From Amphibacillus indicireducens (lineage in GTDB: Bacteria > Bacillota > Bacilli > Bacillales > Amphibacillaceae), in the NCBI RefSeq assembly GCF_039539605.1, contig NZ_BAABDL010000010.1:1-21448 (forward strand): a DNA stretch of 21,448 bases. The letters are read 5' to 3'. Each line of letters begins with the position of its first letter. Within the stretch, counting starts at the first letter, position 1. The notes beneath the pieces were generated by a model that made no database searches, was not told where the DNA came from, and saw only the letters and a list, made by a program, of their open reading frames with translations. Made by a program: the position numbers and the translations under genes. This document shows, piece by piece, positions 1 to 8,786 of this stretch.

Positions 1-44
1 TTGATTGGTTATTTTTAATTGATTTGATGCGGTTTATTCAGGTT

Positions 45-702
45 TTATGATTGGGCTATGAATAATCTAGGTTCATTAAATGTTTTTTGCCAAAATTGTT
101 CATTATTATTATTCTTATTTTCATCCCAAATAACTAACAGTTTTTTTAGATTAGCTATTCCTACAACATTATTTAATTGGTCAAGTTCATCCGCTTGTAT
201 TTCAAGTAATTTAGCAATGATTTGATCAGAATTTTTCGTGCTTCCCATCCATTTTAAAGTTTTTGTTAGAAGCTGATTCTTGTCATCATCCAGAATGGCA
301 TCCAATAAAGGATCATCTTCCTTTAATATTGCTGCTATTCTTTCTGTGAGGATATCTTTTTTTTGAATAAGTATTATATCCCCACTGAATTCCATAATCT
401 TCATAAACCTTATAGTACATATCTAATTCCGTCATAAGGGTCAACATTTCTTCTGCTTTAATTTCAAGCTTGAAGAATTCGTCTGCTTTTAATTTAGTTG
501 CGTCATACTCTTGATAATCTTCCCATAGATCACCGGGTCTTTTCCTCTGGAATAAAAACCAACCCCTAACTGATGCCTCTTCATTCTGATCATTATTAAC
601 GATCATCGGCCTGAAGAGTAACCTAGTAGTTCTAGTTTCTCTTAAAACAATATCTTTACCCTCCGCCGTATCAGCAGATGTTGAATTAACAGTAACTTGC
701 AT
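45..702 (-). pseudogene. sduA: Shedu-type defence protein SduA (DUF4263), frameshifted and truncated
   Basis: The first half (702 down to about 395) reads from an ATG with GGAGG eight bases upstream and carries the phrases IVLRETRTTRLLFRP, ASVRGWFLFQRK and ELDMYYKVYEDYGI, which I recognise as the N-terminal region of Shedu SduA/DUF4263 proteins. Near 390-400 the homology moves to another frame (GDIILIQKKDILTERI onward), best explained by one extra base. The second frame runs on to a phrase resembling the start of the DUF4263 nuclease domain (EQFWQKTFNEPRLF) and then stops at 45-47. The PD-(D/E)xK nuclease core that should follow is absent; all three frames hit stops before the window edge. 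Shedu is an antiphage nuclease system. The copy is very probably dead. It lies downstream of the restriction operon terminator, so it was a separate unit. The family call is from memory of the motif pattern and no search was run. Confidence 0.65.
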
Positions 703-831
703 TTGATCAACCTCCATAAGTGATTTCCAATTTACACAAAACAACATAGTTTTCCCAAAACCTTTACTCTATATTTTACTTGTCCAAAGCTCATACACGT
801 TATTCATTTTGATCTTCTTGATTTTATAGAC

Positions 832-867
832 AAAAACCCCAACGAAACTCATACTCTTCATCGGGGT
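832..867 (-). terminator. Rho-independent terminator of the restriction operon
   Basis: On the minus strand an 11-bp stem (ACCCCGATGAA with TTCGTTGGGGT, two G-U pairs) closes a 10-base loop and is followed by a T run (832-835). It lies about 40 bases after the stop of the metallopeptidase gene, which makes it the natural end of the eight-gene operon that starts near 10950. Confidence 0.8.
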
Positions 868-907
868 CCTCTCATGTTGTTAATAAATTTTCTACTTTAA
901 AACAAAT

Positions 908-1633
908 CTAAACCTTCCTTGCCACTTCCTCATCCAATATCCTTTTCCGTTCCTTCCAATCTGGCATCAATAGTTGAAGCAGATTGAAGAAGTTGAAGTC
1001 ATGATCAGGATATTTGAAATGAAGTAGTTCGTGTAAGATGACATAATCGATACAAAATCTAGGAGCGATGATAAGGTCTTTGTTCAAGATAATCTTGTTC
1101 CCTCGCGGTAAATAACTGCCCCACCTTAATTTCATTTTTCTCGTCTCTAATTGTGGGCGTGCTATGTCATATATTCTTACAAGTTCATGCATACGGCTTA
1201 AAGACTCTTGAAAAACAATCTCTTGTCTTTGTTCGTACCACTCGATCATTAATTGCTCTTTCCCATGAAAATCTTCTACAACTTTTACATACATTTCAAT
1301 CGTTCCACGATAGTAACGAACATATTCTTCTGCAACTGTCTCATACACTTTTAACCTATACTGTCTGCCTAAATACCTGAATGTTTCACCCGTTACATAT
1401 TCACGTGGAATTTTCTTATATGGTGCAGTACGTTTAAAATAGTTTAACTTCGATAAGATCCAGCGACCTTTTGACTTAACAAAAGCCTTTATTTCCTCAA
1501 TGTCCACTTCATCATTCGCCGAAACGAATATATGTTGATCTGGCTGAACTGTGAGGTTTATATGCTTTACGTCTTTTCGAATTAACTCAAATGTAACTGG
1601 CTGATCACCATATTGTACAGTTAACATCATCAT
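908..1633 (-). CDS. YgjP-type (DUF45, M48-like) metal-dependent hydrolase
   Basis: This 241-residue protein belongs to the YgjP/DUF45 family of small zinc metallopeptidase-like proteins. The zinc motif HELLH is at residues 201-205, with a third ligand candidate His211 in the phrase HDFNFF. The family signature MKLRWGSY is at 167-174, and the N-terminal half is the usual beta-rich DUF45 region. There is no signal peptide or membrane segment, so it should be cytosolic. Its ATG shares a base with the stop of hsdR (TAATG), so translation of the two is coupled. YgjP-like genes are frequently seen beside Type I restriction genes, but their role there is unknown; processing or turnover of a restriction subunit is only a guess. 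It is the last gene of the operon and a terminator follows. Confidence 0.85.
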   Translation of the reverse strand: MMMLTVQYGDQPVTFELIRKDVKHINLTVQPDQHIFVSANDEVDIEEIKAFVKSKGRWILSKLNYFKRTAPYKKIPREYVTGETFRYLGRQYRLKVYETVAEEYVRYYRGTIEMYVKVVEDFHGKEQLMIEWYEQRQEIVFQESLSRMHELVRIYDIARPQLETRKMKLRWGSYLPRGNKIILNKDLIIAPRFCIDYVILHELLHFKYPDHDFNFFNLLQLLMPDWKERKRILDEEVARKV

Positions 1634-4600
1634 TAAAACCTCTGTCTTGCAATTTCTTGCATATTTCGATTCAGTTTATCAATTGTATCCCAGTCTAGTT
1701 CAAGATTATACTTTTCCTTGTATTCAAATAGTACATCTTCAATTGCTTGTTCCATACTGTTTCTCACGTCTTGATTATTGTGCCAATCGACTTTTACTTG
1801 CTCTTCAATTGCTTTTTCGATATCAAGGGATACTTTTCCTAAAATATCTTTCATCGCTACGTCTTTATTTGTCTCATACTTTGCCCGTTCCTCTGTAAGT
1901 ACATCATGAAGACTTCCGTAAAACGCTTGAGCATGTGGGTTACGTTTAATATCATCGGGATAGCCAACGATATCCTCTTCTTCATACTCATCGGCATGCT
2001 TATACATTGCTTCGAGATACTCTTTCTCACTAATTCGCTTTTCCTTGTATTTATTAAACGTTTCTTCAATCATCTCGGAAAACTTTTTATAATATGCAGG
2101 GTCTTTCCCATAATTATTACTAATACTTCGGCTGATGCGACTGCGAATAGCATCAGCTCGTGAAGCTTCTCCTTCAAGCATTTCAACTTCTCGTAATAGT
2201 TCATTTTTATCTGTTAAATTCACTTGCTTTGTGATTCGGCTTACGTCATGGCTTGTAATATCGCTATCGATAAGTTGTTGCATTTTTGGATCTAACTCGG
2301 ACAAGTCCACTGAATCACCATACCGAATTCGAACAGATTTTCTTAATTCCTTATAAAACTTCACATTACGCTCAATATCTTTAATTTCATCTTCCATCGC
2401 GTTATACAGATTCGATGAGCTGATCGCAAATTTTAATGACGTTTCTACTTTATTTAACTTTGCATAAAAATCGTCCCTTATCCGTTGATCCGCTAGAATA
2501 ACCTCATATGCACCACTGTCTTCAGTATTATGAACAGCTTTGAAAATATCAACAAGATTACTATAATTTTGCCTCAGTTCCCCGATAATTTCCATCGAAT
2601 CATACAGTGTTCCCTCTAAGTCTTTGGGATCAAATTGTTCCAGTCCACTACCAGAATAAACGTTCATTGCGTTATTTAATTCTGTTAAAAGTCCTCTGAA
2701 ATCAATGATTAAACCACGATCTTTCTTATCATATAATCTGTTCACTCGAGCAATTGCTTGTAATAAATTATGCTCTTTCAACGGTTTATCAACATAAAGC
2801 ACTGCTGCTCTTGGTGCATCAAAACCTGTGAGTAATTTGTCAACAACAATTAAAATATCAAAGTCTCCATGAATAAACTGATCTTTGATCGATGTTTCAT
2901 AACGTCCTTCATCCCCATATCGTGCCATCATTCGATCCCAATATTTTTGAACGATATCTGACGTTTCTTTTGTCGGATCATCATGACCTTCTCTCGTGTC
3001 AGGTGGGGAAATGATGACTCTTGCTTCAAGCTCATCATAAAACTCAAACATCTTTAAATAACGAATTGCATCTGCTTTACTACTTGTCGCCAACATTGCA
3101 TTAAGCTCAGTTCCAGCTAGTGTTTTATTATAATGTTCAATAATCCACATCGTAATTAACTGAATCCGCTTTTGGGATGATGCGACTCTTGTCAACGTAC
3201 TCCATCGTTGTTTCACATCTTGTTTTTGTTCTTCTGAGAGTCCTCTTGTTAACATTTCTAAGTTACGGTCAATAATTTCGTCATTCACTTCTTGTTCGAC
3301 CATTAATCCTTCATAAAATAACGGTAAAATGGTTTCATCTCGCACCGCGTCAGCGATCGTATACGTATGAATAAGATCACCGAATTTCATCATTGTGTTC
3401 TTCTCTTTTTTCATAAGTGGTGTTCCTGTAAAGCCTAAATATGATGCGTTAGGGAAAACTTTCCTCATTTTATTATGGAACTTACCATATTGTGTTCGGT
3501 GTGACTCATCAACTAACACAAAAATATCTTGTGATAAAATTGGTTCCTGATAATCTGCCGCTGTTTCAAATTTATTTACAATTGTTGTAATAATATCAGC
3601 TACATTATCATTAATTAAATCAACTAAATGCCTACCTGTACTTGCCTGATTCGGCCGTAAACTCGTATGCTGAAACGTTTGGTAAATTTGATGATCTAAA
3701 TCAACACGGTCTGTAACAATAACAACTTTCGGATGTGCACCACGTAAGGCTGAAAATATATATTTCGCAAACATAACCATTGTGAGCGACTTCCCACTAC
3801 CTTGCGTATGCCAAATCACACCAGATTTTCGATTCCCATTTTCGTCCCGTTCTTCAATCCGGTTTACAATTTCTTTGACACCAAAAAATTGCTGATAACG
3901 TGCGACCTTTTTTACGTTACTATCAAACACAATAAAATACTGCATAAACTCTAGTATTCTATCCGGATGAAATAATGAAACAATATCTTGATCTTGTTTA
4001 GCTATTTCTCTCGTTTGAATCGCATCATTTAAAATGTTTGATAGCCAGTCAATTTCTTCTTCCCTCCAAACCGCCCAAAATTTAGAAGGTGTCCCACATG
4101 TCGCATAGCTTGCTTCATTTCTATTTGTTGCCATGACGAGCTGAACAAACTTAAACAAATGTGGCGCATAATTTTGTTTTTGATTACGAATCATTTGACT
4201 TACTGCTTGATTCAGTGGAATTGCTGGTCGTTTATTTTCAATCACACCGATTGGAATGCCATTGATAAATAGAACAATATCTGGAAAGATATGTTCGATC
4301 CCATCTTCCCGTTCAACTTGAAATTCATCTGTCACATGAAACACATTATTTTCTGGATTCACCCAATCAATATAATTAATATTGAACGACCGGCGATTAC
4401 CGTCAGGTGTAAATTCTTCATAACTTTTTCCAAGCATAAGTAAATCATAAATTTTCTCATTCGTGTTTACAAGACCATCTGTTAGTGGAACATCAATATC
4501 ACTCAATGCTTTATCAAGGTTTCCTTCAGAGAAGGAGTGATATTCGCCTTTATACTCATAGCGATTTATTTTAGTAAGTTGTTCTTTTAAAACAGCCGTT

Positions 4601-4734
4601 AAAATCGGATTGTAAAAGTTGCCACGCATAGCAGTTGCTTCATTTGGTGATATATACTCATAACCAATTTTTTGTAGCAACTCTAATGCAGGGACTTGGC
4701 TTGAAGGACGTTCATGATATAGATTTTTACCCAC
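1633..4734 (-). CDS. hsdR: Type I restriction enzyme, HsdR (nuclease/translocase subunit)
   Basis: This is the ATP-driven DNA translocase and endonuclease subunit of a Type I restriction enzyme, 1033 residues, the normal length. The N-terminal nuclease core shows PD at 151-152 and ENK at 166-168 (the PD...ExK pattern). The SF2 motor follows: Walker A TQGSGKS at 310-316, the DEAD-box-like DESH at 409-412, TGTP at 436-439, and motif VI QAIARVNR at about 656-663. The C-terminal third is helical and charged, as expected for the region that docks on the methylase. The GTG start at 4734 overlaps the hsdS stop by eight bases and has AAAGGAGG nine bases upstream. The subunit acts with HsdM and HsdS and cuts DNA away from unmethylated target sites. 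No interruption is visible and it looks functional. Confidence 0.97.
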   Translation of the reverse strand: MGKNLYHERPSSQVPALELLQKIGYEYISPNEATAMRGNFYNPILTAVLKEQLTKINRYEYKGEYHSFSEGNLDKALSDIDVPLTDGLVNTNEKIYDLLMLGKSYEEFTPDGNRRSFNINYIDWVNPENNVFHVTDEFQVEREDGIEHIFPDIVLFINGIPIGVIENKRPAIPLNQAVSQMIRNQKQNYAPHLFKFVQLVMATNRNEASYATCGTPSKFWAVWREEEIDWLSNILNDAIQTREIAKQDQDIVSLFHPDRILEFMQYFIVFDSNVKKVARYQQFFGVKEIVNRIEERDENGNRKSGVIWHTQGSGKSLTMVMFAKYIFSALRGAHPKVVIVTDRVDLDHQIYQTFQHTSLRPNQASTGRHLVDLINDNVADIITTIVNKFETAADYQEPILSQDIFVLVDESHRTQYGKFHNKMRKVFPNASYLGFTGTPLMKKEKNTMMKFGDLIHTYTIADAVRDETILPLFYEGLMVEQEVNDEIIDRNLEMLTRGLSEEQKQDVKQRWSTLTRVASSQKRIQLITMWIIEHYNKTLAGTELNAMLATSSKADAIRYLKMFEFYDELEARVIISPPDTREGHDDPTKETSDIVQKYWDRMMARYGDEGRYETSIKDQFIHGDFDILIVVDKLLTGFDAPRAAVLYVDKPLKEHNLLQAIARVNRLYDKKDRGLIIDFRGLLTELNNAMNVYSGSGLEQFDPKDLEGTLYDSMEIIGELRQNYSNLVDIFKAVHNTEDSGAYEVILADQRIRDDFYAKLNKVETSLKFAISSSNLYNAMEDEIKDIERNVKFYKELRKSVRIRYGDSVDLSELDPKMQQLIDSDITSHDVSRITKQVNLTDKNELLREVEMLEGEASRADAIRSRISRSISNNYGKDPAYYKKFSEMIEETFNKYKEKRISEKEYLEAMYKHADEYEEEDIVGYPDDIKRNPHAQAFYGSLHDVLTEERAKYETNKDVAMKDILGKVSLDIEKAIEEQVKVDWHNNQDVRNSMEQAIEDVLFEYKEKYNLELDWDTIDKLNRNMQEIARQRF

Positions 4735-5956
4735 TAGTTACAGCCTCCTTTACCCGGACAATTCCTGTTAACAATAACTGCATCAGACCTTTTTTCTGTT
4801 CTTTTAGTTTTGCAACTTCTCGTTTGAGTAGGTCTATTTCTTGGTCTGCGGTTGATAGAATTTTAGCGATACGATGTTGTTGTGAAATACTTGGAACCTC
4901 AAGTGTTGTTTTTAAGAATTCTGTTTTAGATAAATTAAATCTTGTAGAGCCCTGAGCAAGCCGCATCATTTCATATCTAAAGCTATCTCCTCTTAAACAG
5001 TACCTTAAAAACTCGGGTAAAACCTCTTCAAAACTGCTTAATCTAAAGCCGAAACAAAAACTGTTCAGATAAATATCTTCTTCTATTTCGTCTAAAAGGA
5101 CTGAACTCATTCCTACCTCATGAGGGGTCTCTGAAGATGTTGTAAAAAATACATCACCATACTTTATCATATTTTGTTTTTCCCCTTCTTTGAGTAACAC
5201 CCTATCAAAAACATTTAAATTCAATTTAGAATTATCAAATATATTTTTAAAAGTGATAAATTTTTTCCCTGTTCCAAAATCCTTACGTGTTTTTCCGGTT
5301 AAACCATTATAAGTCTTACCTAAATCCCTTAACTTTAATTTAAACCACTGATTTGAATTGACTGGTGTAAGTAGTTCTTGCATCAACCCTTTTTTCTGTT
5401 CTTCTTTTTCTTTAATAAGGGATTCTTTTAATTCAATCGCCCGATCCCATGTTGATAATATATCTGCTATTTTTTGTTGTTCATCTACTTTATTTGGTAT
5501 TGGTATTTTATGCATATGGACATCATTCCTATTTAAAGTAGGAACGCCTGTGCCTGCATGAAATCTTTCAAGTTTTATATATTTATATAAGTAGTATACA
5601 AACTTTTCTACATTCCTCTTAAAGTCTGTTACCCATAAAGTTGTATTGTGTGGCCAAAAGTTGTCCGTAATATAAAAAACATTACCAATTGTCCCTGATC
5701 TTCCAGTCACAACTCCTGGTCCCTCAACTTTATATTCGTTGTGATATCTAGAAATCCCATTGGAATAGCAAACGGGAGTATCCCCAATATTCACCTTTGA
5801 TGCCGGCAGATCGAACCCTCTCTGTAATGGAGCTATGTCTTTTAGCTGCTTTACTTCCCAATCTGAAGGAAAGATATCGTTCCTGTATTGTTTATAACCT
5901 GCCGGAATAATCTCCTGTCTAATCTGCTCAATCCTATCCTTTATTTCTTGATTCAA
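4727..5956 (-). CDS. hsdS: Type I restriction enzyme, HsdS (specificity subunit, two TRDs)
   Basis: HsdS recognises the bipartite DNA target for the restriction and methylation complexes. Two target-recognition domains are visible, roughly residues 30-150 and 205-350. Each is followed by a conserved helix (about 158-195 and 350-395) with the repeated phrase EQKKGLMQ and a following LLT. An in-frame ATG exists at 5980, but I prefer the TTG at 5956, because GGGGGAG sits six bases upstream of it and the same GGGGGAGCACT block precedes the dinD start. That gives 409 residues, a full-length two-TRD subunit. It is followed by hsdR with an eight-base overlap and preceded by rhuM with a 35-base gap. 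The two helix-coding segments contain a near-identical 25-base repeat that could support domain exchange. Confidence 0.95.
   Translation of the reverse strand: MNQEIKDRIEQIRQEIIPAGYKQYRNDIFPSDWEVKQLKDIAPLQRGFDLPASKVNIGDTPVCYSNGISRYHNEYKVEGPGVVTGRSGTIGNVFYITDNFWPHNTTLWVTDFKRNVEKFVYYLYKYIKLERFHAGTGVPTLNRNDVHMHKIPIPNKVDEQQKIADILSTWDRAIELKESLIKEKEEQKKGLMQELLTPVNSNQWFKLKLRDLGKTYNGLTGKTRKDFGTGKKFITFKNIFDNSKLNLNVFDRVLLKEGEKQNMIKYGDVFFTTSSETPHEVGMSSVLLDEIEEDIYLNSFCFGFRLSSFEEVLPEFLRYCLRGDSFRYEMMRLAQGSTRFNLSKTEFLKTTLEVPSISQQHRIAKILSTADQEIDLLKREVAKLKEQKKGLMQLLLTGIVRVKEAVTSG
4780..5404. repeat. Internal 25-bp direct repeat in hsdS
   Basis: Positions 4780-4804 and 5380-5404 are the same 25-base sequence apart from two adjacent changes, exactly 600 bases apart and in the same frame. 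Both copies encode the KEQKKGLMQ end of a conserved helix. Repeats of this kind at the TRD borders are the usual substrate for recombination between hsdS genes. The interval between them covers TRD2. Confidence 0.7.
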
Positions 5957-5991
5957 TAGTGCTCCCCCACTTTCTCCCATGCAAAATATGT

Positions 5992-6984
5992 TTACTTCAA
6001 CCTCTTCTGTTCTATAAACTCATCAAAATCGTCTTTCTCCGAATATTCAAGTCGCTCTTGATGAAAAATTTCATACTGATCTGTTGCTAATTTATCAGCT
6101 ACTTCCCTGCGTACTTTTCCAGCATTTTGAAGGATTTCATGTTCATTAAATTGCAAAAATGCATCTAATCGTTCGATCCAGTCTTTCATATACATGGCTT
6201 CATGTCTTTTAGCTTGTAATTCTGCATAGTCTAGGTACATGGTGACGATTCGATTTAATTCATCTAATTCTGTATCTGTTAAGTAATTTTTTGCTATGGT
6301 AACATCTTCTTTCCGAACTTTGTCACCTTTCCATGAGGTCAATCCCATGTTTTCTTTTGAGGCATCAGCCCGTAACTTGATTAATTCGGGAGCTGTATGC
6401 CCGTGAATAGCAAAGTGGAGCTTGTTTTGTACAGTTGCGAAAAACTCCTTTGTCATTGGAACATTAGGATCATAATCAACTGACGTGGCGTAAATATCAG
6501 TGATCTGTTTGTAGAAACGTTTTTCTGATGATCGTATATCACGAATACGTCTTAAAAGTTCATCAAAATAATCGCTTCCAAGATTCTGAACTTCCTTTAA
6601 TCGTTCATCATCCATTGTAAAACCTTTGACAAGATACTCATTCAATCGCTCTGTCGCCCACTTTCGAAACTGTGTTCCACGATGAGAACGAACACGATAA
6701 CCAACAGCAAGAATCATTTCGAGATTGTAAAAGGCTACTTCGCGTTCGACTTGACGAGTCCCTTCAGTTTGAACTATTAGGTTTTTCCTAATAGTTGCCG
6801 TCTCATCCAACTCGCGCTCTTGATAGATGTTTTTTATATGTTCATTTATTGTCGGTATTCTTTTTTGATATAGATCTGCCATCGCTCTCTGTGTCATCCA
6901 CACTGTTTCATCTTCCAAGCGCACATTAATCTTCGTTTCGCCATCTTCTGTTTGGTACATGAGAAACTGAGAATCATTCGACAT
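5992..6984 (-). CDS. RhuM family protein (Virulence_RhuM)
   Basis: This 330-residue protein matches the RhuM family. Signature phrases are VWMTQRAMADLYQKRIPTIN near residues 28-47 (helix-turn-helix-like), FYNLEMILAVGYRVRSHRG at about 85-103, and TQFRKWATERLNEYLVKGF at about 104-122. The N-terminal part is related to KilA-N/BRO-type DNA-binding domains and the C-terminal part is helical. The name comes from a Salmonella SPI-3 gene; no firm biochemical function is established. RhuM genes are common companions of Type I restriction operons, and here the gene sits between the GIY-YIG gene and hsdS, in the same direction with gaps of about 32 and 35 bases. The start has AGGTGGAGG about nine bases upstream. 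A regulatory or toxin-like defence role is inference. Confidence 0.9.
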   Translation of the reverse strand: MSNDSQFLMYQTEDGETKINVRLEDETVWMTQRAMADLYQKRIPTINEHIKNIYQERELDETATIRKNLIVQTEGTRQVEREVAFYNLEMILAVGYRVRSHRGTQFRKWATERLNEYLVKGFTMDDERLKEVQNLGSDYFDELLRRIRDIRSSEKRFYKQITDIYATSVDYDPNVPMTKEFFATVQNKLHFAIHGHTAPELIKLRADASKENMGLTSWKGDKVRKEDVTIAKNYLTDTELDELNRIVTMYLDYAELQAKRHEAMYMKDWIERLDAFLQFNEHEILQNAGKVRREVADKLATDQYEIFHQERLEYSEKDDFDEFIEQKRLK

Positions 6985-7016
6985 GCTTTACACCTCCACC
7001 TCAAAATATATAATCA

Positions 7017-7895
7017 TTATTCTAGCTCCCTTAACTCCATCTCATTTAAACTTTTGCCGTTATGCTTCCATTGTCTGCGTCCATTTTCCGTTCCTCCAGC
7101 TATAGCCGCAGCCGCGTAACTTGGACTATTGAAAATATAATCATCCGTAAATTCATAAAGGCCTTCATGACTCATTTCTTTTAATACTCCACTTTCAACC
7201 AATGAGCTTCTCATCTTTTTGATAGCTGGCAATGCAGAAGGTCGATCCTCAATAACCGCTGTTGATCCTTTGAGTACGATATATTTATCATCTTCAATTT
7301 TCATTTGAGCTTGTGCATTATATACACCAAACTCATAAATCACATCTTCTTCAGATTCCTTTTTTGCCATTGACTCAATGCGTTTTGGCTCCAGAATATC
7401 GATCCCGACTGATGACATAATTAATCTGATCGCACTTAGAAAATGCTTCATTTCCGCTGTGTCGACCTCCGACAGATTAGGTGTAGAAGGTATTTGGTTA
7501 TTTTCCAGTTCTGCTTTATCCGCCTGGGTAATCAGCTTGTGTATTTCAGATTCAAGATATTGGATTTGCGTTTTCGTTATGTAGTCGTCTTTAGAAGTAA
7601 ATACAATCGCCTCATCCCAAAAATCCTTCTGTTTTCCACCACGCGAATGACTTTTGAGCCTCAAATCAACTGACTCTCCTTCACCAACATAGACCATTAA
7701 TTTGTCTGGATTTTCGATGTTATTTCCAAGTAAAATATAACAACCTGGCTTCTTTGATTCATTTCTTTCTAAAAACTCTTTTAATTTTGTCCTTGGAAAT
7801 ATTGTTGTATATATCGTCATGTTAGATATTTCCACCGTTCTAAGTCCTTTTGGATTTCCATCGACTAAAAACAAACGGATTAAACTTCCCGACAA
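7017..7895 (-). CDS. GIY-YIG nuclease-domain protein with C-terminal DUF4357
   Basis: This 292-residue protein has an N-terminal GIY-YIG-like nuclease fold. The two signature strands appear as GCY (residues 51-53) and YVG (69-71), followed by Arg79 and the probable metal-binding Glu115 in QYLESE. A DUF4357 domain fills about residues 208-285, seen in the phrases VLKGSTAVI, FTDDYIFNSPSYAAAAIAGG and NGRRQWKHNGKSL. The family is cytosolic and predicted to cut DNA, but its targets are not known. Translation should start at a TTG (7895) with GGAGGG seven bases upstream. The gene sits between dinD and rhuM in the restriction operon. It may add a second nuclease activity to the locus, or guard it; both ideas are inference from domain and context. 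Confidence 0.88.
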   Translation of the reverse strand: MSGSLIRLFLVDGNPKGLRTVEISNMTIYTTIFPRTKLKEFLERNESKKPGCYILLGNNIENPDKLMVYVGEGESVDLRLKSHSRGGKQKDFWDEAIVFTSKDDYITKTQIQYLESEIHKLITQADKAELENNQIPSTPNLSEVDTAEMKHFLSAIRLIMSSVGIDILEPKRIESMAKKESEEDVIYEFGVYNAQAQMKIEDDKYIVLKGSTAVIEDRPSALPAIKKMRSSLVESGVLKEMSHEGLYEFTDDYIFNSPSYAAAAIAGGTENGRRQWKHNGKSLNEMELRELE

Positions 7896-7936
7896 GTGAA
7901 TCCCTCCGTTCAGAAATCATTACATTAATCTCTTTT

Positions 7937-8767
7937 TTACTCATCGATTCTTTTTGGTTCTTTTTTTTCTAACTGTTTAATACTTTTTTCAGGTGTAGGC
8001 AAATTCTCGGGCATGGTACCACCAAGGTCTTCAATTGTTTGTCGAACTTTTGCTCCAACTTCATAATGTGTTCGATTCGCTTTTGTTTTTCCTTTTATGC
8101 GATCACGCCGTAATTTTTCATCTGTTTGCGTAGCTCTAAATAAATTGGCGGCTAATTCGGTACTTCCCATATGATCAAGAATTTGCTGGCTCTTTCTTAG
8201 CTTTTTTCGTTGATGAATCTGTTTGGCCCCCATCCCACCATATAAACCTTGGTAACCATGGTTTTGAAAAACTGCATAGTCATAAGGTGTTTCAACACCT
8301 GCATTTTGTGCCGCTTCAGCCAAGGATTTATTATGTTCCTTTAATTCATTTCTTATTGCTAACCGCTTTTGATCTTCATCTAATGACTGAAATTCATCCT
8401 GTAGCTCTTGCTTACGGGTTTGAACTGCGAAATATGTTTGGCCTAAAGCAACAACTTCTTTTTTGGGATCCGCATTTTGGACAATTAGATAGCAAGCATA
8501 CCGAGATAACATCATATCATTAATTCCACGAACAGCTCCTGAACCCAATTCAACCATTTTCCTGACCTCAGGAAAATGGTCTAAAACGTTATGGCCACTG
8601 TTTTCACAAGCTTCTTTAGCTTTGTCAATTACCCTTGAAAAATTCTCCCATTTACTATACTGTAAAATTTCTTGCAAATCCCTGGCATACCAATAATCTT
8701 CACCATAGTCATTGACATGACGATATTCCTCAAACACCCGCTCGTTATACGAATCTATATTTGACAT
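7937..8767 (-). CDS. dinD: DNA damage-inducible protein D (DinD-like)
   Basis: This 276-residue protein has the length and motif set of DinD. The N-terminal BRO/KilA-N-like segment contains YWYARDLQEILQYSKWENF (about residues 26-44) and the middle contains LSRYACYLIVQNADPKKEVV (about 87-106). The C-terminal half holds HGYQGLYGGMGAKQIHQRK and is highly charged. Escherichia coli DinD is an SOS-induced protein reported to inhibit RecA activity; homologues beside restriction systems have no settled role. The ATG has an AAGGGGGGAG site about six bases upstream. It follows hsdM by about 20 bases, so it is an operon member here rather than an orphan SOS gene, and I see no LexA box directly in front of it. 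Confidence 0.9.
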   Translation of the reverse strand: MSNIDSYNERVFEEYRHVNDYGEDYWYARDLQEILQYSKWENFSRVIDKAKEACENSGHNVLDHFPEVRKMVELGSGAVRGINDMMLSRYACYLIVQNADPKKEVVALGQTYFAVQTRKQELQDEFQSLDEDQKRLAIRNELKEHNKSLAEAAQNAGVETPYDYAVFQNHGYQGLYGGMGAKQIHQRKKLRKSQQILDHMGSTELAANLFRATQTDEKLRRDRIKGKTKANRTHYEVGAKVRQTIEDLGGTMPENLPTPEKSIKQLEKKEPKRIDE

Positions 8768-8786
8768 GAGTGCTCCCCCCTTATTG

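Noticed and set aside
1153..2356. Plus-strand open frames of 70-85 codons opposite hsdR and the metallopeptidase
   Set aside because: They are antisense to clearly conserved proteins, lack ribosome sites and have no recognisable composition.
5980..5980. ATG at 5980 as the hsdS start
   Set aside because: The added eight residues encode the ribosome site of the TTG at 5956 and are Gly-rich, which is typical of translated Shine-Dalgarno sequence.
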